Of a stretch of DNA of 64,000 nt, positions 23,446 through 35,900 are shown one piece after another. The stretch is from Welwitschia mirabilis (taxonomy: Eukaryota > Gnetophyta > Gnetopsida > Welwitschiales). Under the pieces are notes generated by a model. It was not told the DNA's origin. It ran no database searches and saw only the letters and a list, made by a program, of their open reading frames with translations. Where the stretch lies: assembly GCA_051453625.1 (NCBI GenBank), contig JBOZIK010000001.1:211027205-211091204 (forward strand). Reading direction: 5' to 3'. The first letter of the stretch is position 1, and each line of letters opens with the position of its first letter. The position numbers and the translations under genes are program-made.

Positions 23446-24739
23446 TGTAGTACAATGACCAAATTTAAAGCTAAGTTTTCACTTAGCTATCATTCTTCCT
23501 CAGGGATGACATGGGTTTAGGTTTAGAATTACACTAACTTTAATCTTAATGCAAGTTACAAAATTAAGAAAGAAAAGAAAATGGTGAAGTTTAAAGTAGA
23601 GTTAAACTTTGTCTTAGGGATGAGAGAAGCAAACTAGCTCCAAGGTATTACTGATTTATCCTAAGCAATCCTTCACTCTAATGTTGTCCAATTGCCTTTC
23701 TGCAAAGCAATGAAAACCATCAAATGCTTTCGGTCCAATTCATGGGGCATAATCTCATCCACCATATAATAAATGGTGAATTTAACTAGCACTTTTCTCT
23801 TAAATAACAATAGAAAGTAAGGACTTCTAAAATACTTAAGATCTATAAAATTAAAAGACTAGGTGATAAATAGGAATTCACACAACTAAAATAAACTTGA
23901 TTATTAAACAAATTACCTAAGCATTTTAATTATAATTTTACTCACGAATTGAAATGAAAGGAAAATATTTTTTGCATTACAAAAAGGAACAACTTTATAA
24001 TAAAGGAAGAAAGCGGTAAGAAGAACTCCTTAGTAATCCTTAAAAATTAGCTTACTTCCCCAAAAGAGTCACCTAGAAAGCCATCCCAAGTCGATGCTCC
24101 AAAGTGCTACAATTCTCTAAGCCAAAGATGATACAATAAATGGTTTTACGCCCTTCTATAGTGAGAGATGGGGAAGAGAGGTGGCTATAATCCCTTAGCT
24201 TATAGCGTTAGGTGGACTATTACATGATTATATTAGGGAGGATGATTTGTCTTCTCTTTCATTTGGTGAAGATGCTCATAACAATGCCACCACTTGGCTC
24301 CAGAGAATCGCTAACTATGCTATGTGTCTTTACCGTCATCCTAATTAGCCTTATCGAATGTCGCTTTATGAATCCTTGTCATCACCACTATGTGTCGATA
24401 AGAATGTAATTGTTTTCTGATGTGGAATTTGATTAAGCCTATAACTACATTCTGTCTAATTTTTCATAACATGTCAGGAATGTAAGTTTGGAGGTGCTTT
24501 GAGCACATTAGCCAGTGGCATTAGTGATCCTAGAAAACAGTGCTGACATGATTGACAATAAAATTAAGGCATGTCCGCCAACTAAGCATAATGCACCTAA
24601 AAATGTTATGGAAAATAGTTAAGTTCATAATTAATGTGAAAACGAATAGAAGACATGTTTTTATGATAAATCGATGATATTAATGTCTTTTATTAAGGTT
24701 AATTGGTCTTATAACTTAATCGTAGTGTCAATTTTTACA
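23446..24739 (-). repeat. 5' LTR of the gypsy element
   Basis: 1294 bp, starting TGTAGTACA and ending TTTTTACA on the plus strand, so it is bounded by the short inverted repeat TGTA/TACA. It matches the left-edge LTR (1-1134). The flank outside, TGTTAACAAGGGTTTTAG, is host DNA. Confidence 0.82.
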
Positions 24740-24972
24740 TGTTAACAAGGGTTTTAGTGATGAAAAGTGTGATTCCCTTCCTTTGAAGGAACATGTAAAT
24801 CCTTCATGTCTTTATGGGTGGCAATGGATGATTGAGGGTATTTACCAAAAAAAAAAAAAAAAAACTAAAAAANNNNNNNNNNNNNNNNNNNNNNNNNNNN
24901 NNNNNNNNNNNNNNNNNNNNNNNNNNNNNNNNNNNNNNNNNNNNNNNNNNNNNNNNNNNNNNNNNNNNNNNN

Positions 24973-25510
24973 TTATAATCCCTTAGCTTATAGCGTTAGG
25001 TGGACTATTACATGATTATATTAGGTAGGATGATTTGTGTTCTCTTTCATTTAATGCCACCACTTGGCTCAAGAGAATCGCTAACTATGCTATGTATCTT
25101 CACCGTCATCCTAATTAGCCTTACCGAATGTCGCTTTATGAATCCTCATCATCACCACCATGTGTCGATAAGAATGCAATTGTTTTCTGATGTGGAATTT
25201 GATTAAGCCTATAACTAAATTCTGTCTAACTTTTTATAACATGTCAGTAATGTAAGTTTGGAGGTGCTTTGAGCACATTAGCCAGTGGCATTAGTGGTCT
25301 TAGACAACGGTGCTGACATGACTGACGATAAAATTAAGGCATGTCCTCCAACTAAGCATAATGCACCTAAAAATGTTATGGAAAACAGTTAAGTTCATAA
25401 TTATTGTGAAAACGAATAGAAGACATGTTTTTATGATAAAATTGATGATATTAATGTCTTTTATTAAGGTTAATTGGTCTTATAACTTAATTGTAGTGTC
25501 AATTTTTACA
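24973..25510 (-). repeat. Second partial copy of the gypsy 5' LTR after a gap
   Basis: After the 100-N gap at 24873-24972 the assembly repeats the end of the LTR and also about 130 bp of the host flank (through TTTACCAAAAAAA near 25625). Because the non-element flank is duplicated too, this is best read as an unmerged contig end or the other haplotype, not a second insertion. Confidence 0.75.
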
Positions 25511-26708
25511 TGTTAACAAGGGTTTTGGTGATGAAAAGGGTGATTCCCTTCCTTTGAAGGAACATGTAAATCCTTCATGTCTTTATGGGTGACAATGGAT
25601 GATTGAGGGTATTTACCAAAAAAATAAAAACTACAAAATAAAAATTTAAAAAAATAGGTTTAGACGTTTGAAGTCCTTTGGTAGAAAAGTTAGAGTTCAT
25701 GTGAAGGAGACCTAAACCCTCACTCTGAATGTTTCACACACCTTCACCCTTTCTCCTCCTATAGTAAGGAAACATAATGCAATGATTATTAAACAAAGAT
25801 AAACTATTTAATAAGAAAGCTTTACAATTCTAAAAGAATTCCTTCCTAAAAGAACTATCTAAATAGAATCCTAAAATTGATTGAATTGCTTGCTCAACTA
25901 TTTTCTTAGTAAACTTTCCATGTTAGGGGAACATTTATAATGGTAATCCCATTCTTCCAGTAACTCATCCTACAAAAATGCATGCTCAAAAACATACTTT
26001 TTGAAATAATTCCCAAGTTGACTAATTTTAGTGTCAAAAATTAGGTTTTAAGCCTTTTCTTCAACAACCATAAATACCTACACAAAACTACATCCATAAT
26101 TCCCATTTATCTTACAAAAGAAATCTCCAATAACATAAACCAAAGAAAATAGCTATTTCCTACACACATTGTTAGGTGTTAAGATAAAGAACTTACAAAA
26201 AATCAAAGTAGTTGACTTGCAGAGATAAATATAAGTGGCTCTCTAACCTCAAACATTCCATAGATCTATATTTAAAAAAGTAAAATTAAAAATAAAATAA
26301 AAAGTATAATTTTAGCTGAGGGGCCAATCCCCAACCCTTCGCCTTTCAAGTTTTTTAAGATTTATAAAATGTAAAACTTTAATGGAAAGTCAATGTAAAC
26401 ATCCCCATTTCTTTTGCCGTTTGGCGTTTCAGAATACACAAAGCTCGTGAGGCGAGCCTGGCAGGTTGTGCGGTACTCTACCTGAAATTGATACTTTCGT
26501 TTCATATTAAAAGGAAAGAAAAATCTTTATAATAACTAAGGCTCCAAAATATCAAACCCTCATTTGGGTGTAAAATTCTCCACTCAATCCCTATTACGGT
26601 AATCGAAACGACATGGTCGAACTGAGCCGGGTTGGAAACGCTCTGTCGGCGCCGCTTCGTCAAAAAATTCTTCCCTCTTAAGAGCTTGCCTGGGTTTTCC
26701 AGTCGTGG
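25511..26708. other. Intergenic region upstream of the CLPTM1-family gene
   Basis: The first 130 bp repeat the flank at 24740-24872. The rest shows no gene or TE domain. GC content rises after about 26590 towards the start of the gene. Confidence 0.55.
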
Positions 26709-26717
26709 TTTATATAC
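26709..26717 (+). promoter_or_regulatory. Candidate TATA box of the CLPTM1-family gene
   Basis: TTTATATAC lies 49 bp upstream of the ATG at 26766. Transcription would start about 30 bp downstream, giving a very short leader, so an upstream TATA-less start is equally possible. Confidence 0.35.
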
Positions 26718-26765
26718 GATCACTGCAGGAGAAGTGCAGAAAGAGTCTCAATCAAAATTAGAGCG

Positions 26766-26993
26766 ATGGCGCCGCCTGCAGCTGCAGCGGCCACCGCTGA
26801 CGCTGCTGTCGCCCGTGCCCGTGTTCCTCGGGGGAGGCAACAGCAGCAGCAACAACCCGGAGTAAGCAATATGTTGTTTGGCGTTATCAGGATGGCCGTT
26901 TTTTGGTACATTTTTACTCAGTTCTTTGCTTCGAAGAAGAAAGTCGATCCGGCTCTTCAGATCTCCAATCAATTTTCCAGGGGAGACTATCTA
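26766..26993 (+). CDS. CLPTM1: CLPTM1-family gene, exon 1
   Basis: 76 codons, ending in phase 0 at CTA|GTAAGT. The ATG context GCGATGGCG suits plants, and this ATG opens the frame. It encodes the Ala/Arg-rich tail, a Gln-6 run (residues 25-30), the first membrane segment NMLFGVIRMAVFWYIFTQFF, and KKKVDPALQISNQF. It joins residue 76 (Leu) directly to DMW of exon 2, as in plant homologues (GEPL-DMW). Confidence 0.92.
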
Positions 26994-29900
26994 GTAAGTT
27001 GTATTGATATTTTATAAGTATTTGTGCGCCTGGATTGTTAATTTTTGGAGCCTAGAAATGTGTTTTGAAATGGAAATAGGATCTAACGGTGGTGTATGGT
27101 CATTTAAACCTTTGCTTGTGGATTTTTGTGCTCATCTCCTTTGTTTCTGGAAACTTTACCATGTTATTGAGTGGGTAACGAAAGATACCAGATTGAAGGT
27201 TTCCGTACAGTAAAAGCGATTCGCTTTTCTGAAAATCCTATAGAAAGAGTTTCTGAATTGTGTCTGTCATCGAATTGCAAACTTTAGAGTGAAACGCGCA
27301 GGGTGAATGTCAAAATGTAATACTAAATACATATTTACTATAGATTTGAATATCTTTGTGAGTCCGAGATTACATCGAGTACGACGAAGTTGATTTAACT
27401 TCAAGCTGCCATAGACTGATTTTTTTTATAAAAGAAATTTGAGGATTAACCACGTTATTAAAAACATTAAAATATATCTAAATAATAAACTTCTTTCTTA
27501 CAGAGAACGAAAATTGGTCAGATATATGTTTGTAACCGGGGAAAATTCTAGAAAAGACCCTTCTTTAAACATGATCTTTCGCGGATTCCTCATTATAACA
27601 TCTCAGTAGTGTAGAGCGGGGACCACAGTCATCTCTCTTGATTTCCATGTCGTTGTTGGATGCAAACGAGTGTAGTTTCTGCCTGAATGGTATATTTTTG
27701 TAGTTTGAAACGCGTGAAATGCAATCACAAACGCAAACACGTGAAATGTTTTTAGGGATTCTTAGGAATTATAAACAATTTCCTCACAGTCATCTCTCTT
27801 GATTTCCATGTCGTCGTTGGATGCAAACAAGTGTAATTTCTGCCTGAATGGTATATTTTCGTAGTTTGAAACGCGTGAAATGCAATCACAAACGCAAACA
27901 CGTGAAATGTATTTAGGGATTCTTGGGAATTATAAACAATTTCCTGAACTTTACTCCACGTTGGGGTTTAATGCCTACGAGAAAAATGGGTTATGGTTAA
28001 AGCTGTAACACCAGATAGTATGTTAGATTCAAGTAAGGATTTCCATTTGGTTTAAATTTATGTCCCTCAAAATATAAACTGCAGCTTTGTAACCAAAACC
28101 ATCCTTACGTTCAAAGTTATTTGCTTAAGTGCAGTTGATTTATATGAAACTTAATTGTAACAAAATTATAATTGTGTATTAGTTTTTCATTTCTTCAGGC
28201 AACATCTGTCAGTGTCTATTTCAAAATATATGAAAGTTATATGCAAAACTTCTGCCATTCTTGTGTTAGTATGAACAATGTTATAACTCAGAAATGCTCC
28301 AAAATGAAGATTTTTGGCTGCTGCAATTTAGTAAATGTGGACGTTGCATCTGCAAGAACTTCTTAACAATTTTGCACCTTTCCTTTGAAATGTGCATTTG
28401 CATTTGTTGTTAGCCTTTTTGGTGCTTGGCTGTCTTCCAAAGCTGGTAACACATCTAGTGCCCCTAGAGGATTGTATTGCCAGAAAACTGTTTGTTTTGG
28501 AATTAGGTGTGAAATGAGTGTGACAAAATCTGTATTGATTATACGGATGTTTACTTTTATGGGAGTCACATTTTTCATGTGCTTTTTTGAAAGAATATTT
28601 TATTAAAGGTAGACGTTGTTACAAGAGAACTATAGATCTGGACATGAAAATTGTAGCATCTTAAATCTCTGAGTTTAGATCTAGAATTTCAGATTCTCTT
28701 GATTTGCACTGCATTAACGCGTAAACATCTATGAAATACCTTTTAGATTCTCCTGTCCACTATTCAGTCCATTTATTCATATAGATTCTTGAACACATTC
28801 AAATCCTAACACCAATTTGAATAACTTTACCAAATCTCTGCAAAAATTCTAATCACGGCACCCTGCCCAACTTTAAGAGATTCATTTTTTGATTGAGTAG
28901 TTTTAAGACACAGTTTAGGGGTCCTTAACCCTACCCTGACTTTCTGTATCATCAATTAGATTATAACTTTCCTGATTAGCTGCGCTGTTGTTACTGTAAA
29001 AATAACAAAGCGGATGATACAAAAACAAGCAAAACAAGAGAACATAGAGATATAAGACATTTGTTTCCTTTCTAGCCTGCATCCTGGGGAAAACAGTGTA
29101 GAGCTCTTGTCTTGTTTAACCAAAAGAGAGTACAAACAAGGCAAGAAAATCTTGAGGCTAGAATGAATAAAGTCCTATTGCATTTCTTTTTTTCAAGAGA
29201 AAACAATGGAGACACTAAAAACAATTCATGGTTCTAACATATGTTTATAAAGTTAATATAACTCCTAAGAAAAAGGGTAGTCCAAATGCGTTTTTATACC
29301 TAACTAGATCTCACAAGATAAAGGTTATTTCAATAAAGAATGGTATGATTTAAAAGAAATTTGTCTTCACATTGAACAATATTCAACTTTCAATGGCTCC
29401 AAACGGGATTCTCTTTTTCAATATGCATAGAGAATATCTCTAAATTTTATGACAACATGATTGATGTTTTTGACTCACAGCTACTCGAGTAAAAAGATCA
29501 ACAAGGTTTGCTCAAATGTGAGCCTAAGGAACACTTATCTTCTTCTTTTGTATTGCTTCTCTAACAGGAGGATATTTGTCAATGAGTTGTCTTGTACAAG
29601 CATGATAATTTGCATCATTTGCCACCTATCAATTGAATGGCACTCTGACAATCATATCAGAATCTATTGTTGATTTAATCTAAACTGTCCAAGATTATAG
29701 TACAACCAAATTATTTCCTTGATTTTCTTTATCAAAGGTATATATTCTTATCTTTCTAGTCGACAAAGTAAGATTTGATTATTTGTGAAAGATCTTGCTA
29801 AGAACACTCCATCCTAGTATGGAAACGTAGCTTGCGGTGGGGTTTGCATTACCCCTACAAGTAAACATCGTTAGCATATACAGAAGCTGAATGTGACCAA

Positions 29901-32900
29901 GCTACATTCAATGAAACATAAGCGTAGATTCTGAGTGCCTTGTAAATACTGTAGTATCTATTGAATTACTTCTCAATGCGTAAATCCAAGATTAGTCATG
30001 TAGCAAGAAATGACTGCATAAGAATTATTAGTTCTAGTACGCAATTTGGCAAGGTGAAGCTCATAATAGTTGAAATCTTAAGGGTATTCTCCATTCTTTT
30101 CTGCTCTCTCTATTTTTGGGACAATCCTAACTAGATAACTAGAAATTACATGCCAGTGGTGTTTTAACAAGAGTATATTCTGTTATATTAATTTGCTTTA
30201 AAAACTTCCCAATATATGTGGACAGACTAAGCAATAACTTTCCACATGATCTGCCTCCATTAGCTCCAAAATCTGTTGAGTATAGTCTGTTGGCATGGAG
30301 TTATATTTTTCTTCTTGACCATGTTCTTATGTTCCTTTTATGTTTTAATGTTGACTATAAAAGGTGTTGTCTCTTTGTAATGTTATAAAGTTATTTTGTA
30401 TGATGCGCAAAAGGGGGTAAAGCAAATTTTAGGGCTGTAACACTAATTTGAGTCTCTAAAAGGAGGGCTTGTGTTGAAGGAAGGGTATGCATTTTGCTGA
30501 GATTGATTGTATGCCTTGCTGTAATTGTTGAGGATGACTTGTGTTGTTCTATTTGTTAGCTATCAAGAGCTCTGCATTGTCTTGAGGATGTACAGTAGAA
30601 AGGGCTTGAACCTCATTAATCTTATGTTTTCCATTTGTTGTATTATTTGAAATGAGGTTTTTCTAAGTTCAGGCAGATGTGGAAAATCATGAATAATCAA
30701 TTTTCTGTTGTCATCCTTTTCTAGTACCACTGTGCCAGTCCCTTTAATTTCACATTGATGATCATCTCCTATCTAAACATAATTATCTAAACCTTTTGTA
30801 CAGAAGCCTAACATTGAAACTTCTGGAGTTACATGAAAGAATGTAGAATTCAGACATTACGAAAAGAGTATTGTGAGACAGTTAGATGATTAAATCAGGC
30901 TAATAGAAGAATAGCTACTTCTCTTTCCACATTAAGGCCCCATTGATTGCTATGATCATGCTGATTATTATTGCTATTGGTATTATTGTTTTCATGTCCC
31001 TTCTCTTTATGCTTTCTTTTCAGACTCCAACAGTCCTTGTGCAAGTGAGCCTTTTCCTTACAATGGCTACAATGAATAACTTTATGAATACATTTTTCCA
31101 TGCTTTTGTTGTTCCATGTCTCTCTTTTCTGTTTTGCTAATGTCCTTTATCTGTAGCAATAGATTTTCCTGATGGCTTACCAATGTTCCTCTTAACAGCA
31201 TCCAAGGACTTGGAAATAATTGTTTTCAAGCTGGGAATAGAAGTAGGAGTTATGAGCATAGTCCGAACACTCTTTCATGCGTCAGGTATGAAACTCAGAA
31301 TCATAATGATTCTTGGACTCTTTGGAAACCTCACCTACAAATCATCTAGTTATGTAAATAAGCCATTCATCTCATCTAAACAAGATTGTAGAGTTGAACC
31401 TGCTTTATCTTCATTTAAAAAACCCTCTTTAGTAAGTAGAGTTGATTCATGCCCCTGGGCTAATGATATCATTGGTTGACTATTCAATCAGTCAAAAATG
31501 GTTCATCAAAGACAGAGTCTTCCCATGGAGCTTGGCCCGATCTACACTAAACATGACTGAATGCTTAGCTTTCACTTTAGTTTCAAACGTGAGATATCAA
31601 ACATGAAGCCAAATTCTGTTTTTGAATCCTTTGTAAGACCCTTATTTCATGTTGTATACTATGTTAAAAGTGGTTATTCTGTAAAACCCCATTGAGGGGA
31701 AATCTTTTTTTATGCTGTAAACTAGTCTTCTCTTAACATTTTTAGAGGGTCATGGTGCATGAGCCCTTTAGGATTTTGGTTTTTTTATATCCAGACTTCA
31801 GTATTTACTATTTATGAGCAATCTTATATGTTTGTATAGGTGCATTGATAAATGCTTGTTTGAGCCTTTGAGGTGTTGTGTTTGTGGCTTGTATTTCGCT
31901 CTTAGAAGATTAAATCTGAGAGCTTTACAAATGCTTTTTATGGACATAGCCTAGAAAGACACCTTTCACTTTTTCTTTTCCTAACATTTAGAATCTTGCT
32001 ATGTTGTTGTGAGCAAAGGTTCCCACTCCTCCCATATTTAGGAATTATTTGCTCTATGTTGAAAATCAGGAGCAAACAGGTAGAGAGAAGAAGAGAAGAG
32101 AAGGGAGAATTTACAAAGGTTGTGTGTTGCTTTTCTTAGTTTACACACAACTGTATTTACTTTGGAAGTGATGACACAAGAGAGGAAATTGCTAAATATT
32201 GCTTCTAATAATCAGCTCGTATAATTAGATAGGCAAATCCCAAATCAGCTCATAAATCACTGATCAAATCCCCTAAATCTCTCGACAATCAAATCTCTTA
32301 AATTTCTCATCAATTATATCCCTTAAATTTCTCAACACTTCCCCTCAAGATGGAGTGTAGATGTCTATCATGCTCATCTTGGATACAAAGAATGAAATGC
32401 TTTACCGTTAAGGTCTTTTGTAAATACATCAGCAAGCTGCTTAGTAGATTTAACAGATGGGATGCACACAAGGCCTTCATTCAGCTTTTCCTTGATGAAA
32501 TTAGGGTCTATCTGAATATGATTTCTCCTTGCATGTTGTACAGGATTGTGAGGAATATTAATGGCAGCCTTATTACACAATATAGTAAAAGTGATCTGCT
32601 GTCTGCAAGTCTCAATTCATTCATGAATTTCTTAAGCCACAAAAGTTCACAAATTCCATGAGCCGTGGCTCTATATTTTGCTTCTGCACTTGACCTGGCT
32701 ACTACTTGTTGCTTCTTGCTTCGCCAAGTAACTAGACTTCCTCCAACAAAGGTACAGAAACCAGAAGTAGATCTTCTATCATCAGCAGAGCCAGCCCAAT
32801 CAGCACCTGCAAAAGCTTCAATCTGCAGATTATTATTGTTTGAGAACAATAAACCTTTTCTTGGTGGGTATTTCAAATACCAGGCAGGATGGGCTGTATC

Positions 32901-35900
32901 TGGATGGGCTATATCTGGGTGAGTATGAAAGAGATAAAGTAGTCTTCCAACCAGGCATTGATATCTCTTCTTGTCAACCTTATCACCATCACCATTTCTG
33001 AGAGGATGATTTGTTTCAACTGGAGTTTCTGCTGGTCGACAAAGCTAACAAACTGGTTTCTTCAAGCCAATCCAGGACAGACTTCCTTTAAGAAACAAAG
33101 ATGCCTTTTTCAGATCGAGCAACTTCAATTCCCAAAAATTATTGCAGTTTGCTTAAGTCTTTAATTTCGAATTCTGTGGCAAGAAAAGTTTTCAAACATG
33201 CTATTTCCTTTGGTAATTGCTTGTCACAACTATGTCATCTACATATGCAATGAGGATAGTAGTAGAGTCACTGGTATGTTTGATGAACATAGTATGATCT
33301 GCCTTACTTTGATGGAAGCCAAAGTGCAACATAGCCTTATTAATTCTGCCAAACCATGCTCTTGGGGAATGCTTGAGAACATATAAAGCTTTCTTAAGTT
33401 TGCAAATTTTGCCTTTTGCCTTTTGACTAGAAAATCGTGGATGCACTTCCATATACACTTCCTTCTCTAAGTCTCCGTGAAGAAACGCGTTCTTCACATC
33501 CAGTTGCTGTAAGTGAAGAAAAGCGTTCTTCACATCCAGTTGCTGTAAGTCCTGGCCTAAGTTAGCAGCACATGACAAAAGGACTTGGATGGAGTTCATT
33601 TTAGCCCCTGGAGCAAAAGTCTCTTGATAATCAACTCCATNNNNNNNNNNNNNNNNNNNNNNNNNNNNNNNNNNNNNNNNNNNNNNNNNNNNNNNNNNNN
33701 NNNNNNNNNNNNNNNNNNNNNNNNNNNNNNNNNNNNNNNNNNNNNNNNNNNNNNNNNNNNNNNNNAGTTCCAAGTATTGTTCTTGGGTAGGGCTTTCATC
33801 TCTTCTACGATGGCTTCCTTTCCACTTAGGATCAACAAATGCTTCCTTCCAGTTGTGGGGAACAGAAATAGAAGGCAAAGAAGAAACAAAGAATTTATAG
33901 GATGGATTACGGGAATCATATGAAACAAAGTGAGATATGGGGTGTTGAGTACAAGTTCTAATGCCTTTTCTAAGAGCAATAGGAGGATTAAGATGATTAG
34001 CGATAATACTGGAAAGAGCTGGTTTTGTTGATAACTCTTGACCAGATGAGGTTTGTGGAATGGCCTCACCTAACTGCTTCCTTTTGGTATAAACTTTCAC
34101 GTTACCATTCCCTCCAACCTCTTCCTTCTTATCCTCTTGGTTCTCTTTTTTGTCACCTTTTGCCTATCTAGCATAGAGATCCATGAAGAACAAGATTCAG
34201 ATGTAGATGGCTCTTCCATATTACCTGTACTCTTCTCCTGAACAGATGACATCAAAAAATAAGTCCCTCATTCTCTAAAGGTAACATCCATACTGACAAA
34301 CACTTTTCGAGTAGGTGGGTGATAGCACCTGTAACGCTTTTGGGTAGCTGAGTATCCGAGGAAGACACATTCCAAGGCTTGAGAATCTAGTTTGCTGATG
34401 TTTGGATGGTGAGCATGAACAAACCATACACATCCAGAAATCCTTGGGGTGACAACAAAAGAAGTTGTGCATTGCAAACATTCCACAGGAGTTTTGAAAT
34501 CCAATGTTTTAAGTGGCATAAGGTTGATAAGATATGCTGTAGTGAGGACTGCATCTCCCTAAACATTTCAGGAACATTCATTGAAAACATAAGGGAACGA
34601 GGTGTTTCCAAAAGATGACGATTTTTGTTCTTCCCTATGCCATTTTGTGCAAGTGTGTTCACACTACTTGTCTGGTTAGTAATACCATGTTCTGCAAGAT
34701 AATTCTGTAATGCACTAGCCGTGTACTCTGTTCCCTTGTCTGATCTCAGAACTCTGGTTGTAGCATCAGCTACCATTTTATGGAACTTCTCAATACAAGT
34801 GTGAACTCCATTTTTGGTGTGCATAAGAAATACCCAAGTGGCATAACTGAAACAATTAATAAAAGCAACAAACCAATGATGACCAGATAAAGATGTAATT
34901 CTGTTTGGTCCCCACACATCACAGAATGAACAACCAAAAAAGGATTGGAACTTTTATTATTGCTACTTGAATAAGAAGCATGAGTATGTTTTGCAATTTC
35001 ACACATCACAAAAAAGTTTAGATAAATCACATTTTCTAAATACATCAGGAGACATTTTCTTCGAAACATAAAAGGACGAATCTCCTAGGCGCTGGTGTTC
35101 TTGAAGAATCTGTTGACTATCTCCTACAGAGGGACTTGACTGCAAAACATGGCCAACAAACTTGAAGGCAATTGAACAGTACCTTGTTGCGGTAGGTATA
35201 GGCCATCACACACCTTACCATAGCCAATTGTTCTCCACGTCCCTAGTTCCTGAAAAAATAGAAGGTGGGAAAGAAAGTCACATACCAGTTTAGTTCCTTG
35301 GTTATTACACAAATAGATAAAAGACTTTGGGAAAAAGCTAGGAACATGTGGCATGGATGGAAGGTTTAAATGTGGGGTGCACTGAATGGAACCTTTTCCA
35401 GAAATTGAAGAATAAGAACCACTAGCTATAGGGACTTTGTCTTTTCCTGAACAAGGAGTATAAGAAGAAAAAAGTTTTGAAGAACTAGTTATATGTTCAG
35501 AAGCTTCAGTGTCAATAACCAAAGGCTCAGAATTATTGGAAGAAGAAGAAGCGAGGAAAGCATTTTCTGATATACTTGAGTGGGCAGAATTTGAACAAGG
35601 CATGACAGAGGATGTAGAAGCATCTAACCTAGACACAAGCTACTTGAGAATTTGTACCTCTTCCTTGGGAACATGAAGTGAATCTGAATTGGCATTTGAA
35701 AGAGATTCAGCAGTCTCTGAAAGAAGGGCCTCTGATCAAGGAGGTCCCATGCGCTTTCCTTCTCATCCCCTTGCTGGTCATCCATGCAGTTTCCAGCAAT
35801 TCTCCCTTGTATCTCTTGGCTTTCCACAATGGTTGCATTTGAGTTGATCTTTGTCCACTGACTCTTTGGTTTTTTGTGTAGGATTTGCAGCTAGGGCTGT

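Larger units (their letters stand above)
1..24739 (-). mobile_element. Ty3/gypsy LTR retrotransposon (Athila/Tat-like), decayed and interrupted
   Basis: On the minus strand the order is 5' LTR (23446-24739), tRNA-Asp-like primer site (23420-23437), gag (about 19448-21960), protease (about 18486-19000), reverse transcriptase, RNase H, integrase (ends near 3567) and 3' LTR (ends at 1134, start lies about 154 bp beyond the window edge). This gag-PR-RT-RH-IN order defines Ty3/gypsy. The RT is split by a separate LTR element at 6848-17236, so the host element is older than that insertion. Stops, frameshifts and lost catalytic residues (RT first Asp, integrase second Asp) show it is dead. The Athila/Tat assignment rests on the primer site and the style of the gag and RT motifs and is tentative; the Ty3/gypsy class is secure. 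Confidence 0.88.

Noticed and set aside
26720-26972. Cys/Gly/Ala-rich ORFs on the minus strand opposite CLPTM1 exon 1
   Set aside because: Shadow frames of the GC-rich Ala/Gln codons of exon 1; no independent support.
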